26,725 nt of DNA from Thermohalobaculum sp039030915 (lineage in GTDB: Bacteria > Pseudomonadota > Alphaproteobacteria > Rhodobacterales > Rhodobacteraceae): contig JBCCDG010000049.1 of NCBI GenBank assembly GCA_039030915.1, forward strand, positions 1 through 26,725, given 5' to 3'. Positions 15,887-23,705 of the stretch are shown one piece after another. A program made the translations under genes and the position numbers. Positions within the stretch are counted from its first letter, which is position 1; each line of letters starts with the position of its first letter. The notes under the pieces are model-generated. The model did not search any database and was not told the DNA's origin. It saw only the letters and a program-made list of their open reading frames with translations.

Positions 15887-16864
15887 ATGGCCGAGGGAAT
15901 GACGGTGCCGGCCTGGGCGGGGGCGTTGCCCGCGCTGAGGGGGCGGCTCACAGCGAGCCGGCCGCTGGCGCCGCTTTCCTGGTTGCGCGTCGGCGGGCCC
16001 GCCGAGCTCTTCTTTCAGCCGGCGGATCGTGAGGACCTGGCAGCGTTCCTCGCAGCGCTGCCGGACGATGTGGCGCTGACCCCGCTCGGCGTCTGCTCCA
16101 ATCTCATCATTCGCGACGGGGGCTTGCCGGGCGCCAGCCTGCGCCTCGGCCGGGCCTTTGCGTCGATCGAGCCGCTGGAGGGCGCGCGGCTGCGCGTCGG
16201 CGCTGCAGCACTCGACAGCGCGGTCGCCAAGCGCGGGGCAGAGGCGGGCATCGCGGGGCTGGAGTTCCTGCGCACGATCCCGGGCACCATCGGCGGCGCG
16301 GTGAAGATGAACGCGGGCTGCTATGGCAGCTACGTGGCCGATGTGGTCGAGCGCGTGACCGTGATGGACCGGCAGGGGCGGATCGAGGACCTGGCGCCCG
16401 CGGCGCTCGGCTTCGGCTATCGCCACTCCGCCCTGCCGGATGACAGCGTGATCCTGGAGGCGGTGCTGCGCGGCAAGGCCGGCGAGCCCGAGGGGATCGC
16501 GGCTCGGATGGCGATGCTGATCGCCAAGCGTGCCGCCTCGCAGCCCACGGAAGAACGCTCCTGCGGCTCGACCTTCCGCAACCCGGCCGGCTACTCCTCC
16601 ACCGGCGCCGAGGGCGACCCGATGGACCTCAAGGCCTGGAAGCTGATCGAGGAGGCGGGGTGCCGGGGGATGCGGCTCGGCGGCGCGCAGATCTCCGAGA
16701 AGCATGCCAACTTTCTGATCAATGCGGGGAACGCCACGGCGACGGAGCTCGAGGACCTCGGCGAGACAGTGCGCGCGCGTGTTAAAGCCCGCTCAGGGCA
16801 CGATTTACTCTGGGAAATCGCCCGCATCGGCGTTAGGCTCTCGGATCAGGCCGACACGCACTGA
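15887..16864 (+). CDS. murB: UDP-N-acetylenolpyruvoylglucosamine reductase MurB
   Basis: MurB is the NADPH- and FAD-dependent enzyme that makes UDP-MurNAc. The 325-residue protein shows LSWLRVGGPAELFF, the FAD loop LGVCSNLIIRDGGLPG, GLEFLRTIPGTIGGAVKMNAG, the catalytic-serine segment SCGSTFRNP, and AGCRGMRLGGAQISEKHANF with the conserved Glu-Lys-His region. The ATG at 15887 has GGGG seven bases upstream, inside a hairpin. A second ATG at 15899 sits too close to GAGGG. The enzyme begins the Mur branch, yet the gene lies late in the operon, as is usual here. Confidence 0.95.
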   Translation: MAEGMTVPAWAGALPALRGRLTASRPLAPLSWLRVGGPAELFFQPADREDLAAFLAALPDDVALTPLGVCSNLIIRDGGLPGASLRLGRAFASIEPLEGARLRVGAAALDSAVAKRGAEAGIAGLEFLRTIPGTIGGAVKMNAGCYGSYVADVVERVTVMDRQGRIEDLAPAALGFGYRHSALPDDSVILEAVLRGKAGEPEGIAARMAMLIAKRAASQPTEERSCGSTFRNPAGYSSTGAEGDPMDLKAWKLIEEAGCRGMRLGGAQISEKHANFLINAGNATATELEDLGETVRARVKARSGHDLLWEIARIGVRLSDQADTH

Positions 16865-16882
16865 AGCGCGGCGGCTGCGGCA

Positions 16883-16939
16883 CCGGGAAGACCCGGGCCG
16901 GGGGCCGAGAGGCCCGCACAAGAACGGGCGCAAAGCCCG
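16883..16939 (+). promoter_or_regulatory. Three tandem hairpins in the ddl leader
   Basis: The 93-nt murB-ddl gap contains three 5-bp hairpins in a row. They are CCGGG-aaga-CCCGG (16883-16896), GGGCC-gaga-GGCCC (16902-16915, a GNRA-type tetraloop) and CGGGC-gcaaa-GCCCG (16925-16939). No T-run follows. The ddl ribosome site (GGGTGAGG) lies just downstream and could pair with the last arm. No known riboswitch class was recognised. Confidence 0.45.
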
Positions 16940-16957
16940 GCACATATCGGGTGAGGC

Positions 16958-17875
16958 ATGTCGAGCAGGACATCTCCCCGCGTGGCAGTGCTTAAGGGCG
17001 GCCGGTCGGCCGAGCGTGAGGTATCGCTCGTCTCCGGCGCGGCCTGTGCGGCGGCGCTGCGCTCTGCGGGGCATGAGGTGATGGAGATCGATGCGGGCGT
17101 GGATCTGGCCGCGCGGCTTGCTGCCGCGCGCCCGGATGTTGTCTTCAACGCGCTTCACGGCCGCTGGGGTGAGGATGGCTGCGTTCAGGGCCTCCTCGAA
17201 TGGCTAGGGCTGGCCTACACCCATTCCGGCATCCTCGCCTCGGCGCTGGCCATGGACAAGGAGCGCGCCAAGCAGGTCTTCGCGGCGCACGGGCTGCCGG
17301 TGGCACCGGGTGTCGTCGTGTCGAAGGCGGAGGCGGCGGCAGGCCACCCGATGGAGCCGCCCTATGTGATCAAGCCGGTCAACGAGGGCTCCTCGGTCGG
17401 CGTCTATCTCGTCATGGAGAACGCCAACGGTCCCGCCCAGCTCGCCGACGATGCGCCCGAGGCGCTGATGGTCGAGCGCTTCGTGCCGGGGCGGGAGCTT
17501 ACGGTCTCGGTGCTCGGCGATCGCGCGCTGGCGGTGACGGACATCGTCGCGGCGGCAGGCTGGTACGACTATCACGCGAAATACGCGGAGGGCGGATCGC
17601 ACCATGTGGTGCCGGCGGAGATCCCGGAGCATGTCTCCGAAGCCTGCCTCGCCCATGCCTTGACGGCGCACCGCGCGCTCGGCTGCCGCGGCCTCAGCCG
17701 CACGGACTTCCGCTGGGACGACGCGAAAGGGCTCGACGGGCTGGTCGTGCTCGAGACGAACACGCAGCCCGGCATGACGCCCACCTCGCTCTCGCCCGAG
17801 CAGGCGGCGCATTGCGGGATGAGCTTCGCTGCGCTCTGCACCTGGCTGGTGGAGGATGCGTCATGCGGCCGGTAG
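16958..17875 (+). CDS. ddl: D-alanine--D-alanine ligase Ddl
   Basis: Ddl joins two D-alanines with ATP, supplying the dipeptide for MurF. The 305-residue protein has the ATP-grasp layout: VAVLKGGRSAEREVSL at the N-terminus, H68-GRWGEDGCVQGLLE, YVIKPVNEGSSVGVYLV in the ATP-binding domain, and LETNTQPGMTPTSL carrying the metal ligands. The ATG at 16958 follows GAGG with only one base between, which is unusually tight, but the N-terminus fits the family. The last 13 nt overlap the start of ftsQ. Confidence 0.96.
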   Translation: MSSRTSPRVAVLKGGRSAEREVSLVSGAACAAALRSAGHEVMEIDAGVDLAARLAAARPDVVFNALHGRWGEDGCVQGLLEWLGLAYTHSGILASALAMDKERAKQVFAAHGLPVAPGVVVSKAEAAAGHPMEPPYVIKPVNEGSSVGVYLVMENANGPAQLADDAPEALMVERFVPGRELTVSVLGDRALAVTDIVAAAGWYDYHAKYAEGGSHHVVPAEIPEHVSEACLAHALTAHRALGCRGLSRTDFRWDDAKGLDGLVVLETNTQPGMTPTSLSPEQAAHCGMSFAALCTWLVEDASCGR

Positions 17876-18975
17876 GTGGTGGCGACGAGCCGGTGATGCC
17901 CGGCCTGCCGGAGCGGCGCGTGCATGGCGGCGATGCGCCCACCCCGACCGGTGCGCAAGGCTCCGGCGGAGACGGACGGGAGGGGATGGGCGGCGATGCG
18001 CCCGAGTTCCTTACCCGCGGGCTCGGCCGACGTCGCGGGCCGATGCCGATGCCGGATCGGCGCCCGCCCATGAGCTTTTCCATCGCCGCGCTGCGCCGGG
18101 GGCTGCGGCGCGCGCCGATCGGCCCCGGGCCGTCCAAACTCGCCTATCGCCTGCGCCGCGCCTGGGCGAAGCCCACGACACGCTCGGCGGTGCTCGTCTA
18201 CCTGCCGCTCGCGCTGCTCGGTATCGTCGGCTGGCGCGTGGTGGCGGACGATACGCTGCGCCGAGCGGCAGAGGAGGGCGTCGTCGCGGGGTGGGAGGCC
18301 ATCGCAGCGCGCCCGGAATTTGCGCTCAAGGGCCTCGTCGTCACCGGCGCCGCGCCGCATCTGCAGGCGGAGGTGCAGCGCGCCATCGGGCTCGAGGCGG
18401 GCGCGACCTCGCTCGGCGTCGATGTGGGCGCGCTGCGCGAGCGGGTGACGGGGATCGGCGGCGTTGCGGACGCCACGGTGCAGATCGACCCTGCTGGCGT
18501 GCTCCGCGTGCATATCGACCCGCGGCCTGCGGTGGCTCTCTGGCGCGATGGGGCCGGGCATCTCTTTTCGGTCGCGACCGACGGCACGATGGTCAGCCCC
18601 GTGCTGCGCCGCGCGGCCTTTCCCGCGCTCCCGGTTCTGATCGGGCCCCGTGCCGAGGAGGCGGTGGCCGAAGCGCTCGCCATCCTCGATGGCGCGCCGG
18701 AGCTGCGGGAGCGCCTGCGTGCCTTCGTGCGCGTCGGTGAGCGGCGCTGGGATCTGGTGCTCGATCGCGACCTCCGGATCATGCTGCCCGCGGAGCGGCC
18801 GGGCGAAGCGCTCGCCCGCATCCTCGCGGCCAAGCGCGACGAGATCCTGGAACGGGACCTCGCTGTCATCGACCTGCGGCTGCCGGACCGGCCGACCCTG
18901 CGTCTAACCCCGCGCGCCATCGAGGCGCTGCGCCTCGCCGGCGTGCTCGCTGCCCAGGAGGGGGAGGATCTGTGA
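17863..18975 (+). CDS. ftsQ: Cell division protein FtsQ with long cytoplasmic N-terminus
   Basis: FtsQ is the bitopic divisome scaffold linking early and late division proteins through FtsB and FtsL. The ATG at 17863 is preferred because GGAGG (17851-17855) lies seven bases upstream, inside the end of ddl. The 370-residue protein has a Gly/Pro/Arg-rich cytoplasmic region of about 105 residues, one membrane segment (about 106-127), a POTRA domain (FALKGLVVTGAAPHL to VHIDPRPAVALWR, about 150-228), and the FtsQ C-terminal domain. The cytoplasmic region is longer than usual and contains two HGGDAP/MGGDAP repeats. The stop overlaps ftsA (GTGA). Confidence 0.94.
   Translation: MRPVGGGDEPVMPGLPERRVHGGDAPTPTGAQGSGGDGREGMGGDAPEFLTRGLGRRRGPMPMPDRRPPMSFSIAALRRGLRRAPIGPGPSKLAYRLRRAWAKPTTRSAVLVYLPLALLGIVGWRVVADDTLRRAAEEGVVAGWEAIAARPEFALKGLVVTGAAPHLQAEVQRAIGLEAGATSLGVDVGALRERVTGIGGVADATVQIDPAGVLRVHIDPRPAVALWRDGAGHLFSVATDGTMVSPVLRRAAFPALPVLIGPRAEEAVAEALAILDGAPELRERLRAFVRVGERRWDLVLDRDLRIMLPAERPGEALARILAAKRDEILERDLAVIDLRLPDRPTLRLTPRAIEALRLAGVLAAQEGEDL
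17926..18003 (+). repeat. 15-nt direct repeat, 63 nt apart, in ftsQ
   Basis: GGCGGCGATGCGCCC occurs at 17926-17940 and 17989-18003. The 63-nt offset is exactly 21 codons, so both copies read GGDAP in the disordered N-terminal region of FtsQ. This looks like a remnant of an in-frame duplication. Confidence 0.8.
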
Positions 18976-20321
18976 ACTTCCGCGCGACCGACATCTACCG
19001 CGCCATGCGCGGCCGGCTCGACATCGCGATCAAGCGCGGGCGGATCGGCGTGATCGATATTGGCTCTTCCAAGATCACGTGCCTCATCCTCAAGCTCGAT
19101 CCTTCGCGGCTCTCGGATGCGCGGGGCGCGGACAAGCTTGGCACCTCGCTCTTTGGCGCCGTCGAGGTCGTCGGCGGGCGGTGCGTACAGTCCCGCGGCG
19201 TGCGCCGGGGCGAGATCGTCGACATGGACGAGGCGGCGCGCGCCATCCGCAACGCGCTCCTCTCCGCCGAGCAGATGGCGGCCCCCCGGGTCGAGCGCGT
19301 GGACCAGGTGATCGTGAGCTTCTCGGGCGGGCGGCCCGAAAGCTTCTCGACCCTCGGCGAGGTCGAGACGGAAACCGGGCGCGTTACCGAGCGGGACATT
19401 GCCAATGCGCTGGGCGAGGCGCCGGATCCGCCGATCGGGGAGGGGCGCGTGGTGCTGCACGCCCAACCCGTGGAGATCGGGCTCGACCAGCAGACGGGGC
19501 TGACCGACCCGCGCGGCATGACGGGGCGCATGCTGTCGGTCGCCGTGCATGTGGTGACTGTTGCCGCCCGTCCGCTGGCCAACCTCATGGAATGCGTGCG
19601 CCAGTGCGATCTCGACCTGGCCGGTGTGGTGGCGGCGCCCTACGCGGCGGGACTCGCCAGCCTCGTCGAGGACGAGCAGCGCACGGGTAGCGTCGCCATC
19701 GACATGGGCGGCGGCTCGAGCGCGTTCAGCGTGTTCCTGCGCGACCATCTCGTCTGCATCGATCAGGTGCGGTTCGGAGGGGCGCACGTAACCTCCGACA
19801 TCGCCGCCGGCCTGATGATGACGCGCACGGATGCGGAGCGGATCAAGACGCTGCATGGCGGCGTGATTGCCACCGGCGCGGATGATCGGGACATGATCGA
19901 TGCGCCGCGCCGGGGCGAGGCCGATAGCCCGGAGCGGCGCCAGATCACCCGCGGCATGCTGATCGGCGTGATCCGGCCGCGCGTCGAGGAGACGTTGAGG
20001 CTTTTGCGCGCGCGGCTCGAGGAGCTCGGCGTCACCGACATGCCCGGCTGTTCGTTCGTGCTGACGGGTGCGGCGAGCCAGATGCCGGGCGTCGACGAGA
20101 TGGCGACGCGCATTCTCGGACGCCGTCCCCGCATCGGCCGGCCGCTCCGTATCGCTGGCCTGCCCTCGGCTTTGACGGGACCTGAACACGCCGCGGCCGT
20201 GGGTCTCGCGGTCTACGCGCTCCGTCCGCATGACGAGATCTGGGACTTCGAGGCGCCCCGTCCCTGGTCGGTCCAGGGTCGAGCGGTTGAGCTGGTGCGA
20301 TGGTTCAAGACGAGTTGGTGA
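18972..20321 (+). CDS. ftsA: Cell division protein FtsA
   Basis: FtsA is the actin-like ATPase that tethers FtsZ filaments to the membrane and recruits later divisome proteins. The 449-residue protein has the phosphate-1 loop GVIDIGSSKITCLIL (about 26-40), the phosphate-2 segment AIDMGGGSSAFSVF, and the adenosine motif region VLTGAASQMPG. It ends in an amphipathic membrane-targeting helix (GRAVELVRWFKTSW). The GTG start overlaps the ftsQ stop (GTGA), with GGGGAGG (18961-18967) upstream. A 219-nt gap separates it from ftsZ. Confidence 0.96.
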   Translation: MNFRATDIYRAMRGRLDIAIKRGRIGVIDIGSSKITCLILKLDPSRLSDARGADKLGTSLFGAVEVVGGRCVQSRGVRRGEIVDMDEAARAIRNALLSAEQMAAPRVERVDQVIVSFSGGRPESFSTLGEVETETGRVTERDIANALGEAPDPPIGEGRVVLHAQPVEIGLDQQTGLTDPRGMTGRMLSVAVHVVTVAARPLANLMECVRQCDLDLAGVVAAPYAAGLASLVEDEQRTGSVAIDMGGGSSAFSVFLRDHLVCIDQVRFGGAHVTSDIAAGLMMTRTDAERIKTLHGGVIATGADDRDMIDAPRRGEADSPERRQITRGMLIGVIRPRVEETLRLLRARLEELGVTDMPGCSFVLTGAASQMPGVDEMATRILGRRPRIGRPLRIAGLPSALTGPEHAAAVGLAVYALRPHDEIWDFEAPRPWSVQGRAVELVRWFKTSW

Positions 20322-20420
20322 GCATGAGACGGCATCCGAGGCGATCCAAGATGCGCCGCAAGTCCCCACCAAGGAACACGGGGCATATCGCGATGTATCG
20401 GTCCCCGGACAGCTTTGGAC

Positions 20421-20449
20421 GTGACGACAAGCTGCGACTCGGGTAGGGT
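20421..20449 (+). promoter_or_regulatory. Candidate ftsZ promoter with a GANTC site
   Basis: The 219-nt gap after ftsA turns A+T-richer near 20450-20490 and holds no gene. A weak promoter can be read as GTGACG (20421-20426), 17 nt, TAGGGT (20444-20449). GACTC (20436-20440), a GANTC sequence recognised by the CcrM methylase of Alphaproteobacteria, lies in the spacer. Some Caulobacter division promoters, including ftsZ, respond to GcrA through such sites. The match to consensus is poor. Confidence 0.3.
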
Positions 20450-20492
20450 CGCACAAAATAAAGCGTTGAGGCGCCCCAAAAACACAACATGC

Positions 20493-20509
20493 CGCTGGAA
20501 GAACCAGCG
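20493..20509 (+). promoter_or_regulatory. Small hairpin in the ftsZ leader
   Basis: CGCTGG (20493-20498) pairs with CCAGCG (20504-20509) around AAGAA, 31 nt before the ftsZ start. It could shape the ftsZ mRNA 5' end. Six base pairs alone are weak evidence. Confidence 0.3.
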
Positions 20510-20540
20510 CTAGGGCATTGGAGCAGAAAGGCAGCGAGCG

Positions 20541-22343
20541 ATGGCACTCAATCTCACGGATGTGGACGACGACGAGCTTCGCGCACGCATCACCGTCTTC
20601 GGCGTCGGCGGCGCTGGCGGCAACGCCATCAACAACATGATCGAGAAGGAGCTGGCGGGCGTCGAGTTCGTGGCGGCGAACACCGATGCGCAGGCGCTCG
20701 GCAACTCCAAGGCCACGCGCCGCATCCAGCTCGGCCAGGGTGTGACGCGCGGCCTGGGTGCGGGATCCAAGCCCGATGTCGGCATGAGCGCCGCCGAGGA
20801 GAGCACCGACGAGATCGCGACGCATCTCGAAGGCTGCCACATGTGCTTCATCACCGGCGGCATGGGCGGCGGCACCGGCACCGGCGCCGCCCCGGTGGTC
20901 GCCCGCATCGCACGGGAGATGGGCATCCTGACGGTCGGCGTCGTCACCAAGCCCTTCCAGTTCGAGGGTGCGCGCCGCATGAAGCTGGCCGAGGCGGGCG
21001 TCGCGGAGATGCAGAACTGGGTCGACACGCTCATCGTGATCCCGAACCAGAACCTCTTCCAGGTCGCCTCTGAGCACACGACCTTCGTGCAGGCCTTCCA
21101 GCTTGCCGACGACGTTCTCTATCAGGGCGTGCAGGGCGTTACCGACCTGATGGTCCGGCCGGGCATGATCAATCTCGACTTCGCCGATGTCCGCTCCGTG
21201 ATGGAGGAGATGGGCAAGGCCATGATGGGCACTGGCGAGGCGGAGGGGCAGACCCGCGCCATCGACGCCGCCGAGAAGGCTATCGCGAACCCGCTCCTCG
21301 ACGAGGTGAGCCTCAAGGGCGCCAAGGGCGTGCTGATCAACATCACCGGCGGCTACGACCTCACGCTTTTCGAGATGGACGAGGCGGCGAACCGGATCAA
21401 GGACGAGGTCGACGCCAACGCGCTCATCAAGTTCGGCTCGGCGATCGATCCGGACATGGATGGCAAGATGCGCGTCAGCGTGGTGGCCACCGGCATCGAC
21501 GCCGAGCAGGTGAGCCGGCCGGTCGAGGACACGGGCGCTCCGTCGCGTCGCCGTCCCGCCATGACGGACAGCGCCGGCATCGATGCGCTGCGCGGCGGTC
21601 AGGCCCGCACTGCCGGACAGCCCCCGGCACCCGCGCCGCAGTTCGAGACTGAGTTCGAGCCGAGGGAGACAGCGGAGCCGGTCGCGGCGGAGCCGCCTGC
21701 GGAGGCCCCTACGGAAGCCGACGAGCGCCCCACGCCCGCGAGCGTGGTCGCCAGTGCGCGGGCGACGCTCGCCGCTGCCTTCCGCGGTGAGCCGGCCGAG
21801 GCCGCGCCCGCGTCCTATGCTGCGCCCCCGCGCGAGCAGCGACCCGCCGCGAACCCGACCGCCCGGCTCCAGCCGGCGCGGGAGGCCGTGGCCGCCCCGT
21901 CGGCCGAAAGCCGGATCGCCACAGCGCCCTCGCCGGACGAGATCCGCGCCCGGGCAGAGCGGGTGCGGGAGCAGGCGCGCGTTGCCCGCGAGCAGACACC
22001 GCGCGCGGCGCCGTCCTTCGATGATGACACCGCGCCCGGGCTCTTCGATCTCGACGACGTGTCGATCGACCGGGGAAGCGCCGCCACCGGGGTCGAGAGC
22101 GCGGCGCCGATGCCCGATCGGGGCGCGGCGGCGGCACCCGCGTCACAGCCAGCGGCGCAGGGAGGCGCACAGGCGGCCGGCCGGGCCGGGCTCTTCACCA
22201 TCAACCGGCTCATCAATCGCGTCGCAGGGCATCAGGAGCCGGGCGTGCAGCGCCGGATCGAGCCGCAGACGGGCGCCCGATCGGATGCGGGCGAGGACGA
22301 GGACGGCGACATCCCCGCCTTCCTGCGCCGCCAGGCCAACTGA
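20541..22343 (+). CDS. ftsZ: Cell division GTPase FtsZ
   Basis: FtsZ is the tubulin-like GTPase whose filaments form the division ring. The GTPase core (about residues 1-323) includes GVGGAGGNAINNMI, the tubulin signature GGMGGGTGTG (106-115), and the T7-loop region near FAD. A Pro/Ala/Glu/Arg-rich linker of about 260 residues follows (about 325-585), then the conserved C-terminal peptide DIPAFLRRQAN that binds FtsA. At 600 residues it is long compared with E. coli (383), but long linkers are common in Alphaproteobacteria. The ATG follows AAAGG. A strong hairpin lies 5 nt after the stop. Confidence 0.97.
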   Translation: MALNLTDVDDDELRARITVFGVGGAGGNAINNMIEKELAGVEFVAANTDAQALGNSKATRRIQLGQGVTRGLGAGSKPDVGMSAAEESTDEIATHLEGCHMCFITGGMGGGTGTGAAPVVARIAREMGILTVGVVTKPFQFEGARRMKLAEAGVAEMQNWVDTLIVIPNQNLFQVASEHTTFVQAFQLADDVLYQGVQGVTDLMVRPGMINLDFADVRSVMEEMGKAMMGTGEAEGQTRAIDAAEKAIANPLLDEVSLKGAKGVLINITGGYDLTLFEMDEAANRIKDEVDANALIKFGSAIDPDMDGKMRVSVVATGIDAEQVSRPVEDTGAPSRRRPAMTDSAGIDALRGGQARTAGQPPAPAPQFETEFEPRETAEPVAAEPPAEAPTEADERPTPASVVASARATLAAAFRGEPAEAAPASYAAPPREQRPAANPTARLQPAREAVAAPSAESRIATAPSPDEIRARAERVREQARVAREQTPRAAPSFDDDTAPGLFDLDDVSIDRGSAATGVESAAPMPDRGAAAAPASQPAAQGGAQAAGRAGLFTINRLINRVAGHQEPGVQRRIEPQTGARSDAGEDEDGDIPAFLRRQAN

Positions 22344-22348
22344 GCCCA

Positions 22349-22381
22349 GCCGTCGCCCGGGGCGCATTCCCGGGCGACGGC
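22349..22381 (+). terminator. Strong hairpin after ftsZ
   Basis: GCCGTCGCCCGGG (22349-22361) pairs perfectly over 13 bp with CCCGGGCGACGGC (22369-22381) around a 7-nt loop, starting 5 nt after the ftsZ stop. There is no T-run after it, so it may act with Rho or protect the mRNA 3' end rather than terminate by itself. Confidence 0.75.
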
Positions 22382-22468
22382 AACTTCGCTGCGTCGCAAT
22401 GCGCGTGGGGATCGAGCCGCGCGCCGTTACTTCCTGCACCATCGCCTCTTGCCGATAAGCCCTTTTGC

Positions 22469-22502
22469 CGCCCGCATCTTGCCGGATGCGGGCGCAACTT
22501 TT
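22469..22502 (+). terminator. Rho-independent-type terminator between ftsZ and lpxC
   Basis: CGCCCGCATC (22469-22478) pairs over 10 bp with GATGCGGGCG (22485-22494) around a 6-nt loop, followed by CAACTTTT. The T-run lies on the + strand side, so it would stop transcription coming from ftsZ. Together with the hairpin at 22349 it separates ftsZ from lpxC. Confidence 0.65.
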
Positions 22503-22647
22503 CGCGCTGCAGCGTGTTGTGTTGCAAAGGGACATAATTCTTGAATTGGCCCGCGCAGCCGCCGCCTTTAAGCAATGCTTAGCAGAACAATATCCACGCG
22601 GCCGCCGTCACCAAAGACGATCACAACAAGGCCGGCGGGACGAGGAC
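22503..22647 (+). promoter_or_regulatory. Candidate lpxC promoter and leader with palindrome
   Basis: After the terminator the sequence becomes A+T-richer than its surroundings. CATAAT (22533-22538) is the best -10; no convincing -35 is seen at the right distance. The perfect palindrome TAAGCA-A-TGCTTA (22569-22581) lies about 67 nt before lpxC and contains TTTAAG, so it could bind a regulator. Nothing else is recognised. Confidence 0.35.
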
Positions 22648-23592
22648 ATGAGCATGCGTTTTACACTCGCGAATACCGCGGTCTTTCGAGGCATTGGCCT
22701 GCATTCCGGCCGCACGGTCACCGCAAAGGTTGTGCCTGCGATGCCGGGAACGGGTATCGTCTTCGAGCGGACGGACACGGCGCTCGGTATGGGCCGCATC
22801 CCTGCACGCTACGACCTCGTCAGCGACACGCAGCTCTGCACCCGGCTCGAGAACGAGCACGGCGTCAGCCTCGGCACGGTCGAGCATCTGATGGCCGCGC
22901 TTGCCGGCTCGGGCATTGCGGATGTGCGGGTGATGGTCGATGGGCCTGAGATCCCGGTGATGGACGGCTCCGCCCGCCCCTTCGTCGACGGCTTCGTCAA
23001 TGCGGGCGTCGTGGCGACGGGCGCTGCGCCGGACGCGATCGAGATCCTGAAGCCGGTGGAGGTGGTGCGTGAGGACCGCCGGGCCGCGCTTCTCCCGGCC
23101 GAGGACACGCCCGGGCTCGGCGTCCGGTTCGAGATCGACTTCGCCGATCCTGCCATCGGCCATCAGGACATCGCGCTGGATCTTGCCGGCACGCGCTTTG
23201 CCGAGGAGCTGTCTGATTGCCGGACCTTCGGGCATCTCGCCGAGGTCGAGCAGCTTCGCAGGCTCGGTCTTGCCCGCGGCGGCAGCCTCGAGAACGCGGT
23301 CGTGGTCGACAAAGGCCGCGTGCTGAACCCGCACGGCCTGCGCCGCTCGGACGAGTTCGTGCGGCACAAGGCGCTGGATGCGGTCGGCGACCTCGCGCTC
23401 GCCGGCGCGCCGATCCATGGCATCTACGAAGGCACCCGCGCAGGGCATGAGATGACCAACCTGCTTCTCCGTGCGCTTTTCGCCGACCCGTCGGCGTGGT
23501 GCCGCAGGGCCGATCCTGAGGGCGTCATGCGACTTCCCCACACCATGCCGCGCCGCCGTGCCGCGGCAGGCGAACGGCGCCTCGCGGTCTGA
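22648..23592 (+). CDS. lpxC: UDP-3-O-acyl-N-acetylglucosamine deacetylase LpxC
   Basis: LpxC is the zinc enzyme for the first committed step of lipid A synthesis. The 314-residue protein shows FRGIGLHSGR near the N-terminus and all zinc ligands: H80 in GTVEHLMAAL, H240 and D244 in RHKALDAVGDL. The catalytic-region histidine H267 is in RAGHEMTN, and the Glu of TVEH is the general base. The start could be ATG 22648 or ATG 22654; GAGGA at 22642-22646 is better spaced for the second (312 residues). It is set apart from ftsZ by two hairpins, so it probably has its own promoter. Confidence 0.96.
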   Translation: MSMRFTLANTAVFRGIGLHSGRTVTAKVVPAMPGTGIVFERTDTALGMGRIPARYDLVSDTQLCTRLENEHGVSLGTVEHLMAALAGSGIADVRVMVDGPEIPVMDGSARPFVDGFVNAGVVATGAAPDAIEILKPVEVVREDRRAALLPAEDTPGLGVRFEIDFADPAIGHQDIALDLAGTRFAEELSDCRTFGHLAEVEQLRRLGLARGGSLENAVVVDKGRVLNPHGLRRSDEFVRHKALDAVGDLALAGAPIHGIYEGTRAGHEMTNLLLRALFADPSAWCRRADPEGVMRLPHTMPRRRAAAGERRLAV

Positions 23593-23616
23593 CCTCTTCC
23601 CGCGGTTTACACGGGC

Positions 23617-23646
23617 TGCGCCCCTGCGGCTCTGGCCGGGGGCGCA
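23617..23646 (+). other. Hairpin in the lpxC-bamD gap
   Basis: TGCGCCCC (23617-23624) pairs with GGGGCGCA (23639-23646) over 8 bp around a 14-nt loop that can itself pair in part. It lies 25 nt after the lpxC stop. Without a T-run its role, weak terminator or mRNA 3' end, is uncertain. The rest of the 113-nt gap shows no clear promoter. Confidence 0.35.
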
Positions 23647-23705
23647 CCCAGCGTGTAGTCTCTGCCTCTCCGCAGCGTCGTGAACCGAACGAGACCGCCG
23701 AGCCA

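Noticed and set aside
20230..20424. Small plus-strand frame across the ftsA end and the ftsA-ftsZ gap
   Set aside because: It overlaps ftsA out of phase, has no ribosome site and no recognisable content.
18198..21077. A 959-codon open frame on the minus strand across ftsQ, ftsA and ftsZ
   Set aside because: It is a shadow of high G+C coding DNA: very rich in Arg, Ala and His, no family features, and it runs antisense to three well-supported genes. Similar long minus-strand frames opposite rsmH, murE and murF were rejected for the same reason.
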